From an uncultured Oscillospiraceae bacterium (GTDB taxonomy: Bacteria > Bacillota > Clostridia > Oscillospirales > Oscillospiraceae), in the NCBI GenBank assembly GCA_910584805.1, contig CAJUCB010000003.1, positions 42,376 through 58,994 of the forward strand: a stretch of 16,619 bases of DNA, given 5' to 3'. Each line of letters opens with the position of its first letter. Position 1 is the stretch's first letter. The translations under genes and the position numbers were made by a program. Below the pieces are notes generated by a model that was not told the origin of the DNA, searched no databases, and worked only from the letters and a program-made list of their open reading frames with translations. Below are positions 1 through 6,692 of this stretch, in pieces.

Positions 1-137
1 ATACAAAAGAACACTGCCAGCACAGCCCCTAGGGCGATGATGACCCCATACCAGTAAATCTGAAAGCTGCCCAGGGAGAGGGCCACCCGGTCTAAGTGGA
101 AGGTCAGTCCCAGGCCGGGGAACGCAACGGTATTCAC
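1..137 (-). CDS. lgt: Prolipoprotein diacylglyceryl transferase, N-terminal part (cut by window edge)
   Basis: Lgt is the membrane enzyme that transfers diacylglycerol from phosphatidylglycerol to the lipobox cysteine of prolipoproteins. Only the first 45 codons lie in the window. They read MNTVAFPGLGLTFHLDRVAL, then SLGSFQIYWYGVIIALGAVL; the FPGLGL...LGSFQIYWYG opening followed by a hydrophobic segment is typical of the family N-terminus. The start is a GTG at 137-135. It shares a GTGA overlap with the yfmH stop codon, and a GGGGAGGGG-type ribosome binding site lies just before it inside yfmH. It is the third gene of the yfmF-yfmH-lgt operon and probably translationally coupled to yfmH. The catalytic His and Arg residues are outside the window, so the call rests on the N-terminus alone. 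Confidence 0.85.
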   Translation of the reverse strand, partial: MNTVAFPGLGLTFHLDRVALSLGSFQIYWYGVIIALGAVLAVFFC

Positions 138-1414
138 GCCTTCCCCTCCCCTGGACGGATCACCGTCAGGGCCGTCTGCTCCGGGCGGACCCAGTCCCGG
201 AGGAAGCTCTCCGCGTCCCGGCGCTCTAGGGAAGCAAAGATGTCAGGGAAGGTCCAGGGGTCCTGTCCAGAGAAATAGCCCCGGGCCTGCTCCACACAGA
301 GGTTTTCCAAGGAGTTCAGGCTGCGCACATAGCTGCCATAGGCGGACTTCTTTAAGCGCTGGAAGAGGGCTTCGTCCAGCCCTTCCCGCCCGATCCGCGC
401 ACCCTCTTCCAGGATGGCATCCCGCACTGCCTCCGGGTCCTTACTCTCCCCCCCGGCCACCAGGAAAGCACAGCCGGGATAGTCCATATATCCACAGTAA
501 AAGCCGCTGTTGATGAGCCCCTGGGCATAGAGCTTGGCGTAAAGGGGGCTGGAAGCGCCCACCAAGGCCTCCAAGGCCAACTCTCCCAGAATCTTTTGGT
601 GTAGCTGTTCCGCGCCGTCCCCTGCGGCCTTCCCCTTTATCCCCAGCTGCATCAGAGGCGCGGAGACCGCCATGGTTTTGCCATTCTCCCGGAGGCAAAC
701 CAGCTCCGGCTCATCCGCCCCACAGTCTCTCGGGATGGGCTCCTTTTTCTCCTGGGGCAAAATCTCACGGGCCATGGCACAGACCCGCTCCGGGTCCACA
801 TTTCCCGCCACGCACAGGGTCATGTTGGCGGGGGTATAGAACGCCTCATGGCAGTCATACAGGGTTTGGGCGGTGATATCCGCGATGGACTCCACCGTCC
901 CGGCCACAGAGTTGCGCACAGGATGGTTTTTATACAGAGCTTCCAACAGCAGATGAAACACCTGCCAGTCCGGATTATCCTCAATCATGCGGATTTCCTG
1001 CCCGATGATGCCCTGCTCTTTTTCCACACTCTCCTGGGTGAAATAGGGCACGGAGACAAAGGAGAGCAGGGTGCGTAGGTTCTCCCAAAAGTGGTCGGTG
1101 CAGGAAAAGTGGTAACCGGTGATGGCGGTGCTGGTGAAAGCATTGGGGGAGGCCCCAGTAGCGGAGAGGGTTTGCAGGGCATTCCCCTCCGGGGTGTCGA
1201 ACATCTTATGTTCCAGGTAGTGGGCAATGCCCATGGGGGTATCCAACCACTTGCCATTGAGCTGGAAGCGGGTATCCATCCCCCCGTAGCGGGTGGCAAA
1301 GAACGCGTAGCACTGTCCAAAATCCGGCTTGGGAAAGACGAATACCCGCAGGCCGTTTTCCAAAGCCTCCTCGTAAAGGGTCTCCCCTATGGTCTGATAC
1401 TCAATCTTACGCAT
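134..1414 (-). CDS. yfmH: M16-family zinc metallopeptidase, YfmH-like (catalytic partner)
   Basis: This 426-residue protein is a pitrilysin-type M16 peptidase. The inverted zinc motif HYLEH is at residues 65-69, with the downstream EKEQGIIGQEIRM segment (about 132-144) likely to supply the third, glutamate ligand. The arrangement GGMDTRF...GIAHYLEHKMF...GASPNAFTS is the normal active-site half of a two-domain M16 subunit. No signal peptide is visible, so it is predicted to be cytoplasmic. It starts at an ATG preceded by AGGAGG, 3 nt after the yfmF stop, so the two are co-transcribed. By analogy with B. subtilis YfmF/YfmH and AlbE/AlbF it probably acts as a heterodimer with the preceding gene product on small peptides. 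The substrate is not evident from the sequence. The downstream neighbour lgt overlaps by 4 nt. Confidence 0.88.
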   Translation of the reverse strand: MRKIEYQTIGETLYEEALENGLRVFVFPKPDFGQCYAFFATRYGGMDTRFQLNGKWLDTPMGIAHYLEHKMFDTPEGNALQTLSATGASPNAFTSTAITGYHFSCTDHFWENLRTLLSFVSVPYFTQESVEKEQGIIGQEIRMIEDNPDWQVFHLLLEALYKNHPVRNSVAGTVESIADITAQTLYDCHEAFYTPANMTLCVAGNVDPERVCAMAREILPQEKKEPIPRDCGADEPELVCLRENGKTMAVSAPLMQLGIKGKAAGDGAEQLHQKILGELALEALVGASSPLYAKLYAQGLINSGFYCGYMDYPGCAFLVAGGESKDPEAVRDAILEEGARIGREGLDEALFQRLKKSAYGSYVRSLNSLENLCVEQARGYFSGQDPWTFPDIFASLERRDAESFLRDWVRPEQTALTVIRPGEGKA

Positions 1415-1417
1415 CCG

Positions 1418-2692
1418 TCAGTCCTCCTCTCCCCGCAGGGTGTATATGCTGTCCAGTTGAATGCTTTGGGCGCTGGCCACCACCTGTTGGAGGGTAACGG
1501 CCTCCGCCGCCTGGGCCAATTCCTCTGGCGTGTAGCTGGTGCCGGTGACAAAGCGGTTGAGCCAGTACTCTTCCAGCTTGCCCTGGGAATCCAGCGTGGT
1601 ACGCAGGCTGCCCGCCACCGTGCGCCGGGCGGACTCCAATTCTTCCTGGGTGATCTCCCCCTGGCGGCAGGCCTCCAACTGGGCCAAAATTTCCTCCTCC
1701 GCTTTTTGAAAGTCCTCAAACTTTACACCGGAGTACACCGTCATGATGCCCTTACTCAAACCCAAGGCCGCTGAGGCGAAGTAGCACAGGGACAGCCGTT
1801 CCCGCACATTCAGGAAGAGCTTTGCATTCGTGCTGCCGCCATAGAGGGCGTGGAGGACCATCACCGGGGCGGTGGCCTCCAACTCCCGCACACTGCCCCC
1901 CAGGCGGAAGCCCAAAATCAGCTTGCCCTGGGTAACGTCCAAGCGGTCAGAGAAGCGGCGCAGATCGCCCTGGGGCTTCGCCAGGGCCAGGGTCTGGGGC
2001 ATGGGCTGCCGGGGCGTTTGGGGCAGCTCTGCGAACGCAGCCCGGAACGCCTGCTCCACCCGCTCCGGTTCAGCGCTGCCGCAATAGTACAAGTACATGG
2101 GCGCCGTCTCCAACAACGTCCGGTAGCGCTGGTACAGGGCTTCCCCGGTGATGGTCTGGGCGCTCTCCTCACTGCCGTAACGGTTCACCCCATAGGCCTC
2201 CCCCTGGCACATCTGGCTGCGCAGGCGGGAGAGGGCGTATTGCAATTTGTCGTTGATCTCCCCACGGATTTTATCAATGAGATTTGCCTTCTCACTGTCC
2301 ACATACTCCGGCAGGAACGCGTCCCCCTCCCCGGCGGGATGGAGGACCATCTCCCCCAGCATGGAGGCGGCCTCCTCCAAAATGCTGGACTGGCCGGGGA
2401 CGAATGCGTCGTCCAACACACTGGCCCAGAAGCCAAGGCACTGGACCTCCCCCTTTTTCCGGACAATGGGCTCCAAGCTCATACCATAGAGCTCGTCCAG
2501 CCCGGCGGAAATGGCCTCTAGGTCTGGGTACTGTCGGGTGCCCCGGCGCAGGACTTTGGGCAAGAGAGCATTAAGCGCGGCGGTCTCCTCCCGCAAGGGC
2601 TCCAGGAACGTGACCGCCAGCATGGAGGTCTTAAACTTACTGGTGCGCAACAGGCGCAGGGTGACACCAGGGGCCAAGGTGCGTTCTATCAT
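1418..2692 (-). CDS. yfmF: M16-family peptidase-like subunit, YfmF-like (no zinc motif)
   Basis: The product is a 424-residue M16-like protein with two repeated domains and the family signature near its start (APGVTLRLL...KFKTSMLAVTF) and at LDELYGMSLEP. No HxxEH or HxxxH zinc motif is present at the expected place. It is therefore the non-catalytic partner that pairs with the YfmH-type subunit encoded next, as AlbE/AlbF-like pairs do. I take the ATG at 2692 as start because AGGAGG lies 8 nt upstream of it. The in-frame ATG eight codons earlier (2716) has no ribosome binding site, and the AGGAGG itself lies within that extension. It is the first gene of the minus-strand operon, with a promoter at 2735-2764. 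The exact physiological substrate is unknown. Confidence 0.85.
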   Translation of the reverse strand: MIERTLAPGVTLRLLRTSKFKTSMLAVTFLEPLREETAALNALLPKVLRRGTRQYPDLEAISAGLDELYGMSLEPIVRKKGEVQCLGFWASVLDDAFVPGQSSILEEAASMLGEMVLHPAGEGDAFLPEYVDSEKANLIDKIRGEINDKLQYALSRLRSQMCQGEAYGVNRYGSEESAQTITGEALYQRYRTLLETAPMYLYYCGSAEPERVEQAFRAAFAELPQTPRQPMPQTLALAKPQGDLRRFSDRLDVTQGKLILGFRLGGSVRELEATAPVMVLHALYGGSTNAKLFLNVRERLSLCYFASAALGLSKGIMTVYSGVKFEDFQKAEEEILAQLEACRQGEITQEELESARRTVAGSLRTTLDSQGKLEEYWLNRFVTGTSYTPEELAQAAEAVTLQQVVASAQSIQLDSIYTLRGEED

Positions 2693-2734
2693 AGGAAAGG
2701 TCCTCCTTTGGGTCATGCCAATATCGTGGCTCTT

Positions 2735-2764
2735 ATTCTACCATATTTTAGAGGAAAAAGTAAA
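2735..2764 (-). promoter_or_regulatory. Predicted sigma-A promoter of yfmF-yfmH-lgt
   Basis: On the minus strand TTTACT (2764-2759) and TAGAAT (2740-2735) are separated by 18 nt in an AT-rich patch. Transcription would begin about 2728, some 36 nt before the yfmF ATG. The -10 matches consensus at five of six positions and the -35 at four of six. It lies back to back with the ylxM promoter. Confidence 0.6.
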
Positions 2765-2842
2765 GCTGCAAAAAACATCGGCGGGGTACGGCGTCTCTAC
2801 GGCAATCCTATCCAAAAAAGACGGTTTTGATACAATTTCCTC

Positions 2843-2871
2843 TTGACAAACGGAGCCATTTAGGGTAGGAT
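2843..2871 (+). promoter_or_regulatory. Predicted sigma-A promoter of ylxM-ffh
   Basis: TTGACA (2843-2848) and TAGGAT (2866-2871) are separated by exactly 17 nt. The -35 is perfect and the -10 matches at four of six positions. The start point would be near 2878, about 50 nt before the ylxM ATG. The 210-nt gap between yfmF and ylxM holds this promoter and the divergent one. Apart from a short TACGGC direct repeat near 2787-2802 I see nothing else in it. Confidence 0.65.
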
Positions 2872-2926
2872 AGCTACTGTTGTAAAGGAGAACAGCTTTA
2901 CACGCCATACACAGGGAGGCACGCCC

Positions 2927-3298
2927 ATGAAAAGTCAAGCCTATCGCATGGCCATGCTCTATGATTTCTACGGCGACCTGCTCACCCAGCGGCAAAAAGA
3001 GTTCTTCGACCTATACTACAATGACGACCTCTCCCTGGCGGAGATCGCGGAAAATTACGATATCACCCGCCAGGGTGTGCGGGATATCATCGTCCGGGCA
3101 GAGCGCACCTTGGAGGACATCGAGGAAAAAACCGGCCTCATCCAGCGCCATCAACACACCCGGAGCTGTACCGCTGTCCTCCACGAGCTGTGCGACCAGC
3201 TCCAAGCCCTGAACCGGGCAAAGCTGGAAAGCAACAAGGAAGTGCAAGTGCTGTGTATGCAGCTGCGGAAAGCCATTGAAGCGCTGGAAAAGGATTGA
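2927..3298 (+). CDS. ylxM: YlxM family putative helix-turn-helix protein (UPF0122)
   Basis: The 123-residue product has the YlxM signature: YRMAMLYDFYGDLLTQRQ, FFDLYYNDDLSLAEIAE, then DITRQGVRDIIVRAE. This is a sigma-region-4-like helix-turn-helix at roughly residues 20-65, followed by a helical tail. YlxM proteins are encoded directly before ffh in most Firmicutes, are thought to modulate the signal recognition particle pathway, and may bind nucleic acid. Here the gene ends 2 nt before the ffh ATG. Start choice is supported by GGGAGGC 8-9 nt upstream. ftsY, which often precedes it, is absent; upstream is the divergent yfmF operon. Confidence 0.9.
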   Translation: MKSQAYRMAMLYDFYGDLLTQRQKEFFDLYYNDDLSLAEIAENYDITRQGVRDIIVRAERTLEDIEEKTGLIQRHQHTRSCTAVLHELCDQLQALNRAKLESNKEVQVLCMQLRKAIEALEKD

Positions 3299-3300
3299 CT

Positions 3301-4656
3301 ATGGCATTTGAAGGTTTAACAGAAAAGCTCTCCTCCGCATTCAAAAAGCTGCGGGGCAAAGGCCGCCTGTCTGAGGCCGACGTCAAGGAGGCCATGCGGG
3401 AAATCCGCCTGGCCCTGCTCGAGGCCGACGTCAGCTACAAGGTCGTCAAGGATTTCATCAAAAGCGTCACCGAAAAGGCTGTGGGCAGCGAGGTGTTGGA
3501 AAGCCTCACCCCCGCCCAGGCCATCGTAAAAATCGTCAACCAGGAGCTAACCGAACTCATGGGCGGGGGCAGCGCTAAAATCAACATCGCCTCCCAGCCC
3601 CCCACCGTTGTGATGATGGTGGGACTCCAAGGTGCCGGTAAGACCACCAACGCCGCCAAGCTGGCCGCCCTGATGCGCAAGCAAAACAGCAAGCGCCCCC
3701 TACTGGTGGCCTGTGATATCTACCGTCCCGCTGCCATCCAGCAGTTGGAGGTGGTGGGCAAGCAGTTGGATCTGCCGGTATTCCAGATGGGCCAGGAGAA
3801 TCCTGTGACTATCGCCAAGGAGGCCATTGCCCACGCAAAAAAACACGGCAACGACATGGTGTTCCTGGATACCGCTGGCCGGCTCCACATCGACGAGGAG
3901 CTGATGGCGGAGCTGCAAAGCATCAAGGAGGAGGTCTCCCCCAGCGAGATTTTGCTGGTGGTAGACGCCATGATCGGCCAGGACGCGGTGAATGCCGCCA
4001 AAGCCTTTGACGACGCCCTGGAAATCGACGGCGTGGTCCTCACCAAGCTGGACGGCGACGCCCGAGGTGGTGCTGCCCTCTCCATCAAGGCCGTCACCGG
4101 CAAGCCCATCAAATTTGTGGGCACTGGGGAAAAGCTGGACAACATCGAGGTTTTCCATCCCGACCGCATGGCCTCCCGGATTTTGGGCATGGGCGACGTG
4201 CTCTCCCTGATTGAAAAGGCAGAGCAGCAGTTCGACATGGAAAAGGCCCAGGAGCTGGCGGAGAAGCTGAAGAAGAACCGTTTCACTCTTCAGGATTATT
4301 ACGACCAGATTGCCCAGGTCCAGGGGATGGGTTCGGTGGATGAGCTCTTGGGCATGATGCCGGGGATGAACGCCAAGGCTCTGGAAGGCGTGACCGTGGA
4401 TGAAAAGATTTTGGCCCACACCCAGGCGATCATCCTCTCCATGACCCCCCAGGAGCGGGAGAACCCCTCCCTGCTCAATAGCAGCCGGAAGAAGCGCATT
4501 GCCGCTGGCTGTGGGCTTCAGGTGGTGGACGTGAACCGTCTGCTCAAGGAGTTCAATATGATGCAACAGCTCACCAAACAGATGGGCAAGCTGTCCGGCA
4601 AGCGCCGGAAGGGTAAGTTCGGGAAATTCCCCGGCGGTATGCCCTTTCACATGTAA
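3301..4656 (+). CDS. ffh: Signal recognition particle protein (SRP54 GTPase)
   Basis: Ffh binds 4.5S/scRNA and signal sequences of nascent membrane and secreted proteins and hands ribosomes to FtsY at the membrane. The 451 residues show an N domain (1-100), then a G domain with the P-loop GLQGAGKTT (108-116), DTAGR (190-194) and TKLDGDARGG (248-257). A methionine-rich M domain (about 300-451) ends in a basic GKRRKGKFGK tail. Length is normal for the family. The start is the ATG at 3301, which has AAGGA 7 nt upstream; an in-frame TTG two codons earlier is less likely. Between ffh and rpsP lies a 63-nt gap with a small hairpin (CCGTG/CACGG, 4667-4680) lacking a U-tract, so transcription probably continues into rpsP. 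Confidence 0.97.
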   Translation: MAFEGLTEKLSSAFKKLRGKGRLSEADVKEAMREIRLALLEADVSYKVVKDFIKSVTEKAVGSEVLESLTPAQAIVKIVNQELTELMGGGSAKINIASQPPTVVMMVGLQGAGKTTNAAKLAALMRKQNSKRPLLVACDIYRPAAIQQLEVVGKQLDLPVFQMGQENPVTIAKEAIAHAKKHGNDMVFLDTAGRLHIDEELMAELQSIKEEVSPSEILLVVDAMIGQDAVNAAKAFDDALEIDGVVLTKLDGDARGGAALSIKAVTGKPIKFVGTGEKLDNIEVFHPDRMASRILGMGDVLSLIEKAEQQFDMEKAQELAEKLKKNRFTLQDYYDQIAQVQGMGSVDELLGMMPGMNAKALEGVTVDEKILAHTQAIILSMTPQERENPSLLNSSRKKRIAAGCGLQVVDVNRLLKEFNMMQQLTKQMGKLSGKRRKGKFGKFPGGMPFHM

Positions 4657-4719
4657 CGATTGGTTCCCGTGTCCACACGGTTCCATAGAAAGAATGAACA
4701 CTTTTGGAGGTGAAGGAAC

Positions 4720-4959
4720 ATGGTTAAGATTAGACTTCGCAGAATGGGTTCCAAGAAGAATCCCTTCTATCGCATCGTGGTTGCCGACTCCCGTTATCCC
4801 CGCAACGGTCGCTTCATCGAAGAGATCGGCACATACGATCCCCTGCAGGAGCCCGCAGCCATCAAGGTGGACGCCGAGCGTGCTCAGGCATGGATCAAGA
4901 CCGGCGCTCAGCCCACTGAGACTGTCAAGGCTCTGCTGAAAAAAGCCAACGCCATCTGA
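4720..4959 (+). CDS. rpsP: 30S ribosomal protein S16
   Basis: The 79-residue product matches bS16 throughout: VKIRLRRMGSKKNPFYRIVV, ADSRYPRNGRFIEEIGTYDP, and the C-terminal region with AQAWIKTGAQPTETV. S16 is a small-subunit assembly protein that binds 16S rRNA in the body of the 30S subunit. The gene has GGAGGTGAAGG ahead of its ATG and is followed after 12 nt by khpA. An ATG at 4694 opens another reading frame across the gene but lacks family resemblance. Confidence 0.98.
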   Translation: MVKIRLRRMGSKKNPFYRIVVADSRYPRNGRFIEEIGTYDPLQEPAAIKVDAERAQAWIKTGAQPTETVKALLKKANAI

Positions 4960-4971
4960 TTTGGAGGGCAC

Positions 4972-5202
4972 ATGAAGGACTTGCTCACTTATATCGCCCA
5001 AAATCTGGTGGAACATCCCCAGGCCGTGGACGTACAGGAGACGGAAGCGGACGGTAACGTTGTCCTTGAGCTCCGGGTCGATCCCAATGATATGGGAAAG
5101 GTCATCGGCCGTCAGGGCCGCATTGCGAAGGAAATCCGCACATTGATGCGCTCTGTCGCCCAGCGTCAGGGCAAGAAGGTTTCCGTCGAAATCGTAGATT
5201 GA
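4972..5202 (+). CDS. khpA: KH-domain RNA-binding protein KhpA (YlqC)
   Basis: This 76-residue protein is a single KH domain. The RNA-binding GxxG loop is GRQG within GKVIGRQGRIAKEIRTLM (about residues 43-60), between a hydrophobic strand (VVLELRV) and a C-terminal strand (KKVSVEIVD). In Firmicutes KhpA partners with KhpB/Jag in RNA binding linked to cell division and envelope control, and it almost always sits between rpsP and rimM, as here. GGAGGGC precedes the ATG. An intrinsic terminator follows 37 nt after the stop, so khpA may be the last gene of many ylxM-ffh transcripts. Confidence 0.95.
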   Translation: MKDLLTYIAQNLVEHPQAVDVQETEADGNVVLELRVDPNDMGKVIGRQGRIAKEIRTLMRSVAQRQGKKVSVEIVD

Positions 5203-5239
5203 GATTGCTGTATGCCAACTTGGATGGCTACAGGCTGTG

Positions 5240-5272
5240 AAAAATGGCGGCGCGGTAGCACTGCCATTTTTT
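5240..5272 (+). terminator. Intrinsic terminator between khpA and rimM
   Basis: Perfect arms AAAAATGGC (5240-5248) and GCCATTTTT (5263-5271) are extended inward by G-T, G-C, one C/A mismatch, G-C and C-G to a GGTA loop (5254-5257). A run of six T residues (5267-5272) completes the terminator. It stands only about 7 nt before the rimM ribosome binding site, so rimM-trmD expression depends on read-through or on an unseen promoter. I saw no good promoter in 5203-5240. Confidence 0.75.
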
Positions 5273-5293
5273 CTGTCCAAAGGAGGGGTTTCT

Positions 5294-5785
5294 TTGAAGC
5301 ATCGCTATCTGGAAGCGGGAAAAATCGTCAACACCCATGGCATCGCCGGGGAGGTCAAAATTCTCCCCTGGGCCGATGAGCCGACCTTTCTGCTGCCCTT
5401 TGAAACGCTGTATATCGACCAGCAGCCGGTGAAGCTGCGCTCTGCCCGGGTCCACAAGAACTGCGTCCTGGCGAAGTTTGAGGGGGTGGACGACGTCAAC
5501 GCCGCTATGCGACTCCGGGACAAGGTGGTCTACATCGACCGGGAGGACGTGGAGCTGGAAGAAGGGGCTTTCTTTCTGGCAGACCTCATGGGGCTAGAGG
5601 TCCGGGACGCCGCCAGCGGCGAAGTCCTGGGACACATCCACGACGTGCTCACTCCCCCGGCCAGCAACGTCTACGTGGTCAAGGGTGGGGCCCAGGAGCA
5701 CATGATCCCCGCCGTGCCGGAGTTCATCCAAGAGACCAACGTGGACGAGGGCTATGTCCTAGTCCGCCTCATCGAAGGGATGTGA
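5294..5785 (+). CDS. rimM: 16S rRNA processing/maturation factor RimM
   Basis: RimM assists maturation of the 30S head and binds S19. The 163-residue product has the N-terminal RimM domain (LEAGKIVNTHGIAGEVKI, residues 6-23) and a C-terminal PRC-barrel (about 90-163, with FFLADLMGLEV and VYVVKGGAQEHMIPAVPEFI). The start is a TTG at 5294, chosen because AAAGGAGGGG lies 5-6 nt upstream and the family begins right there. The in-frame GTG at 5237 would place 19 unrelated residues, encoded by the terminator hairpin, before the domain. The stop is 4 nt before trmD. A rare TTG start directly after a terminator suggests modest expression. Confidence 0.94.
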   Translation: MKHRYLEAGKIVNTHGIAGEVKILPWADEPTFLLPFETLYIDQQPVKLRSARVHKNCVLAKFEGVDDVNAAMRLRDKVVYIDREDVELEEGAFFLADLMGLEVRDAASGEVLGHIHDVLTPPASNVYVVKGGAQEHMIPAVPEFIQETNVDEGYVLVRLIEGM

Positions 5786-5789
5786 CCCC

Positions 5790-6551
5790 ATGGACTTTCG
5801 TTATCACATCCATATCATGACCCTCTTCCCTAACGTGGTGGGGGACATGCTCTGTGAATCCATCCTGGGACGGGCCCAGGAACGGAATATCATCCGCATT
5901 GACTGCCACCAGATCCGGGATTACACCCGCAACAAGCAGCGGCAGGTGGACGACTATCCCTACGGCGGCGGCCATGGTGCCGTGATGCAGGCCGATCCCC
6001 TGTACCACTGCTGGAAGCACATCTGTGACGAGGCCGGGGGGCCCATCCACACCATCTACCTCTCCCCTGCCGGGACGGTGTTCAAACAGGCGGATGCCAA
6101 ACGCCTACAACAGGAGTACAACAGCCTGATCCTGGTCTGCGGCCACTACGAGGGGATTGACCAGCGCTTTATTGACGAGTGCGTGGACGAGGAAATCTCC
6201 TTGGGAGATTTTGTGCTCACCGGCGGGGAGATTCCCGCTATGGCCCTGGCGGACGCTGTGTGCCGTCTGGTTCCCGGTGTCCTCTCAGACCCCGAGTGCT
6301 TCACCGATGAGAGCCATTGGGACGGGCTTTTGGAATACCCCCAATACTCCCGGCCAGAGGTCTGGCATGCGCGGACAGTCCCCCCTATCCTCCTCTCTGG
6401 GCACCACGCCAACGTGGCCAAGTGGCGGCGGAAGCAGGCCATCCTGCGCACACGGGAGCGACGGCCGGATATGTACGCTGCCCTGGACCTCAGCTCCAAG
6501 GCAGATCAGAAGCTACTGAAAGAGTTAGAGGCGGAGGAAAAGGATCGCTAA
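5790..6551 (+). CDS. trmD: tRNA (guanine-N1)-methyltransferase TrmD
   Basis: TrmD methylates G37 of tRNAs with a G at position 36, using S-adenosylmethionine, and prevents +1 frameshifting. The 253 residues carry the family motifs YPYGGGHGAVMQADPLY (about 51-67), LSPAGTVFKQADAKRL (about 91-106) and the trefoil-knot SAM site LVCGHYEGIDQRFID (about 113-127). These continue as EEISLGDFVLTGGEIPAMAL with the catalytic Asp region. The start is an ATG 4 nt after rimM, with AAGGGA upstream. The gene usually following trmD in Firmicutes, rplS, is missing here; a terminator overlaps the trmD stop instead. Confidence 0.97.
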   Translation: MDFRYHIHIMTLFPNVVGDMLCESILGRAQERNIIRIDCHQIRDYTRNKQRQVDDYPYGGGHGAVMQADPLYHCWKHICDEAGGPIHTIYLSPAGTVFKQADAKRLQQEYNSLILVCGHYEGIDQRFIDECVDEEISLGDFVLTGGEIPAMALADAVCRLVPGVLSDPECFTDESHWDGLLEYPQYSRPEVWHARTVPPILLSGHHANVAKWRRKQAILRTRERRPDMYAALDLSSKADQKLLKELEAEEKDR

Positions 6552-6585
6552 ATGGCAGCAGGCGGTTTTGTCTGCTGCCATTTTT
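6550..6585 (+). terminator. Intrinsic terminator of rimM-trmD
   Basis: A perfect 12-bp stem AAATGGCAGCAG / CTGCTGCCATTT (6550-6561 and 6572-6583), with two more possible pairs at the loop, is followed by T residues to 6585. The hairpin begins inside the trmD TAA codon. Its outer arm GCCATTTTT resembles that of the terminator before rimM. Confidence 0.88.
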
Positions 6586-6627
6586 CCTGGCGCAACCTGT
6601 AGTTTACATTTGGAACGCGAAATATGC

Positions 6628-6656
6628 TGGCCATTTTGCTCTGGGGGCGGTATTAT
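6628..6656 (+). promoter_or_regulatory. Possible promoter of the XRE-repeat gene
   Basis: TGGCCA (6628-6633) and TATTAT (6651-6656) are separated by 17 nt. The -10 is good (five of six), the -35 weaker (four of six). It lies between the trmD terminator and the regulator gene, so some promoter is expected here; this is the best candidate I see. Confidence 0.4.
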
Positions 6657-6692
6657 GGATAGGAACCAAGGGTTCAGAATGGAGGTCTTGTC

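Noticed and set aside
3700..5280. A 526-codon minus-strand open frame opposite ffh, rpsP and khpA.
   Set aside because: All three plus-strand genes are unambiguous; the antisense translation has His/Leu-rich shadow composition.
5237..5293. A longer rimM form starting at GTG 5237.
   Set aside because: The extra 19 codons are the terminator hairpin and the ribosome binding site; the family homology starts at the TTG at 5294.
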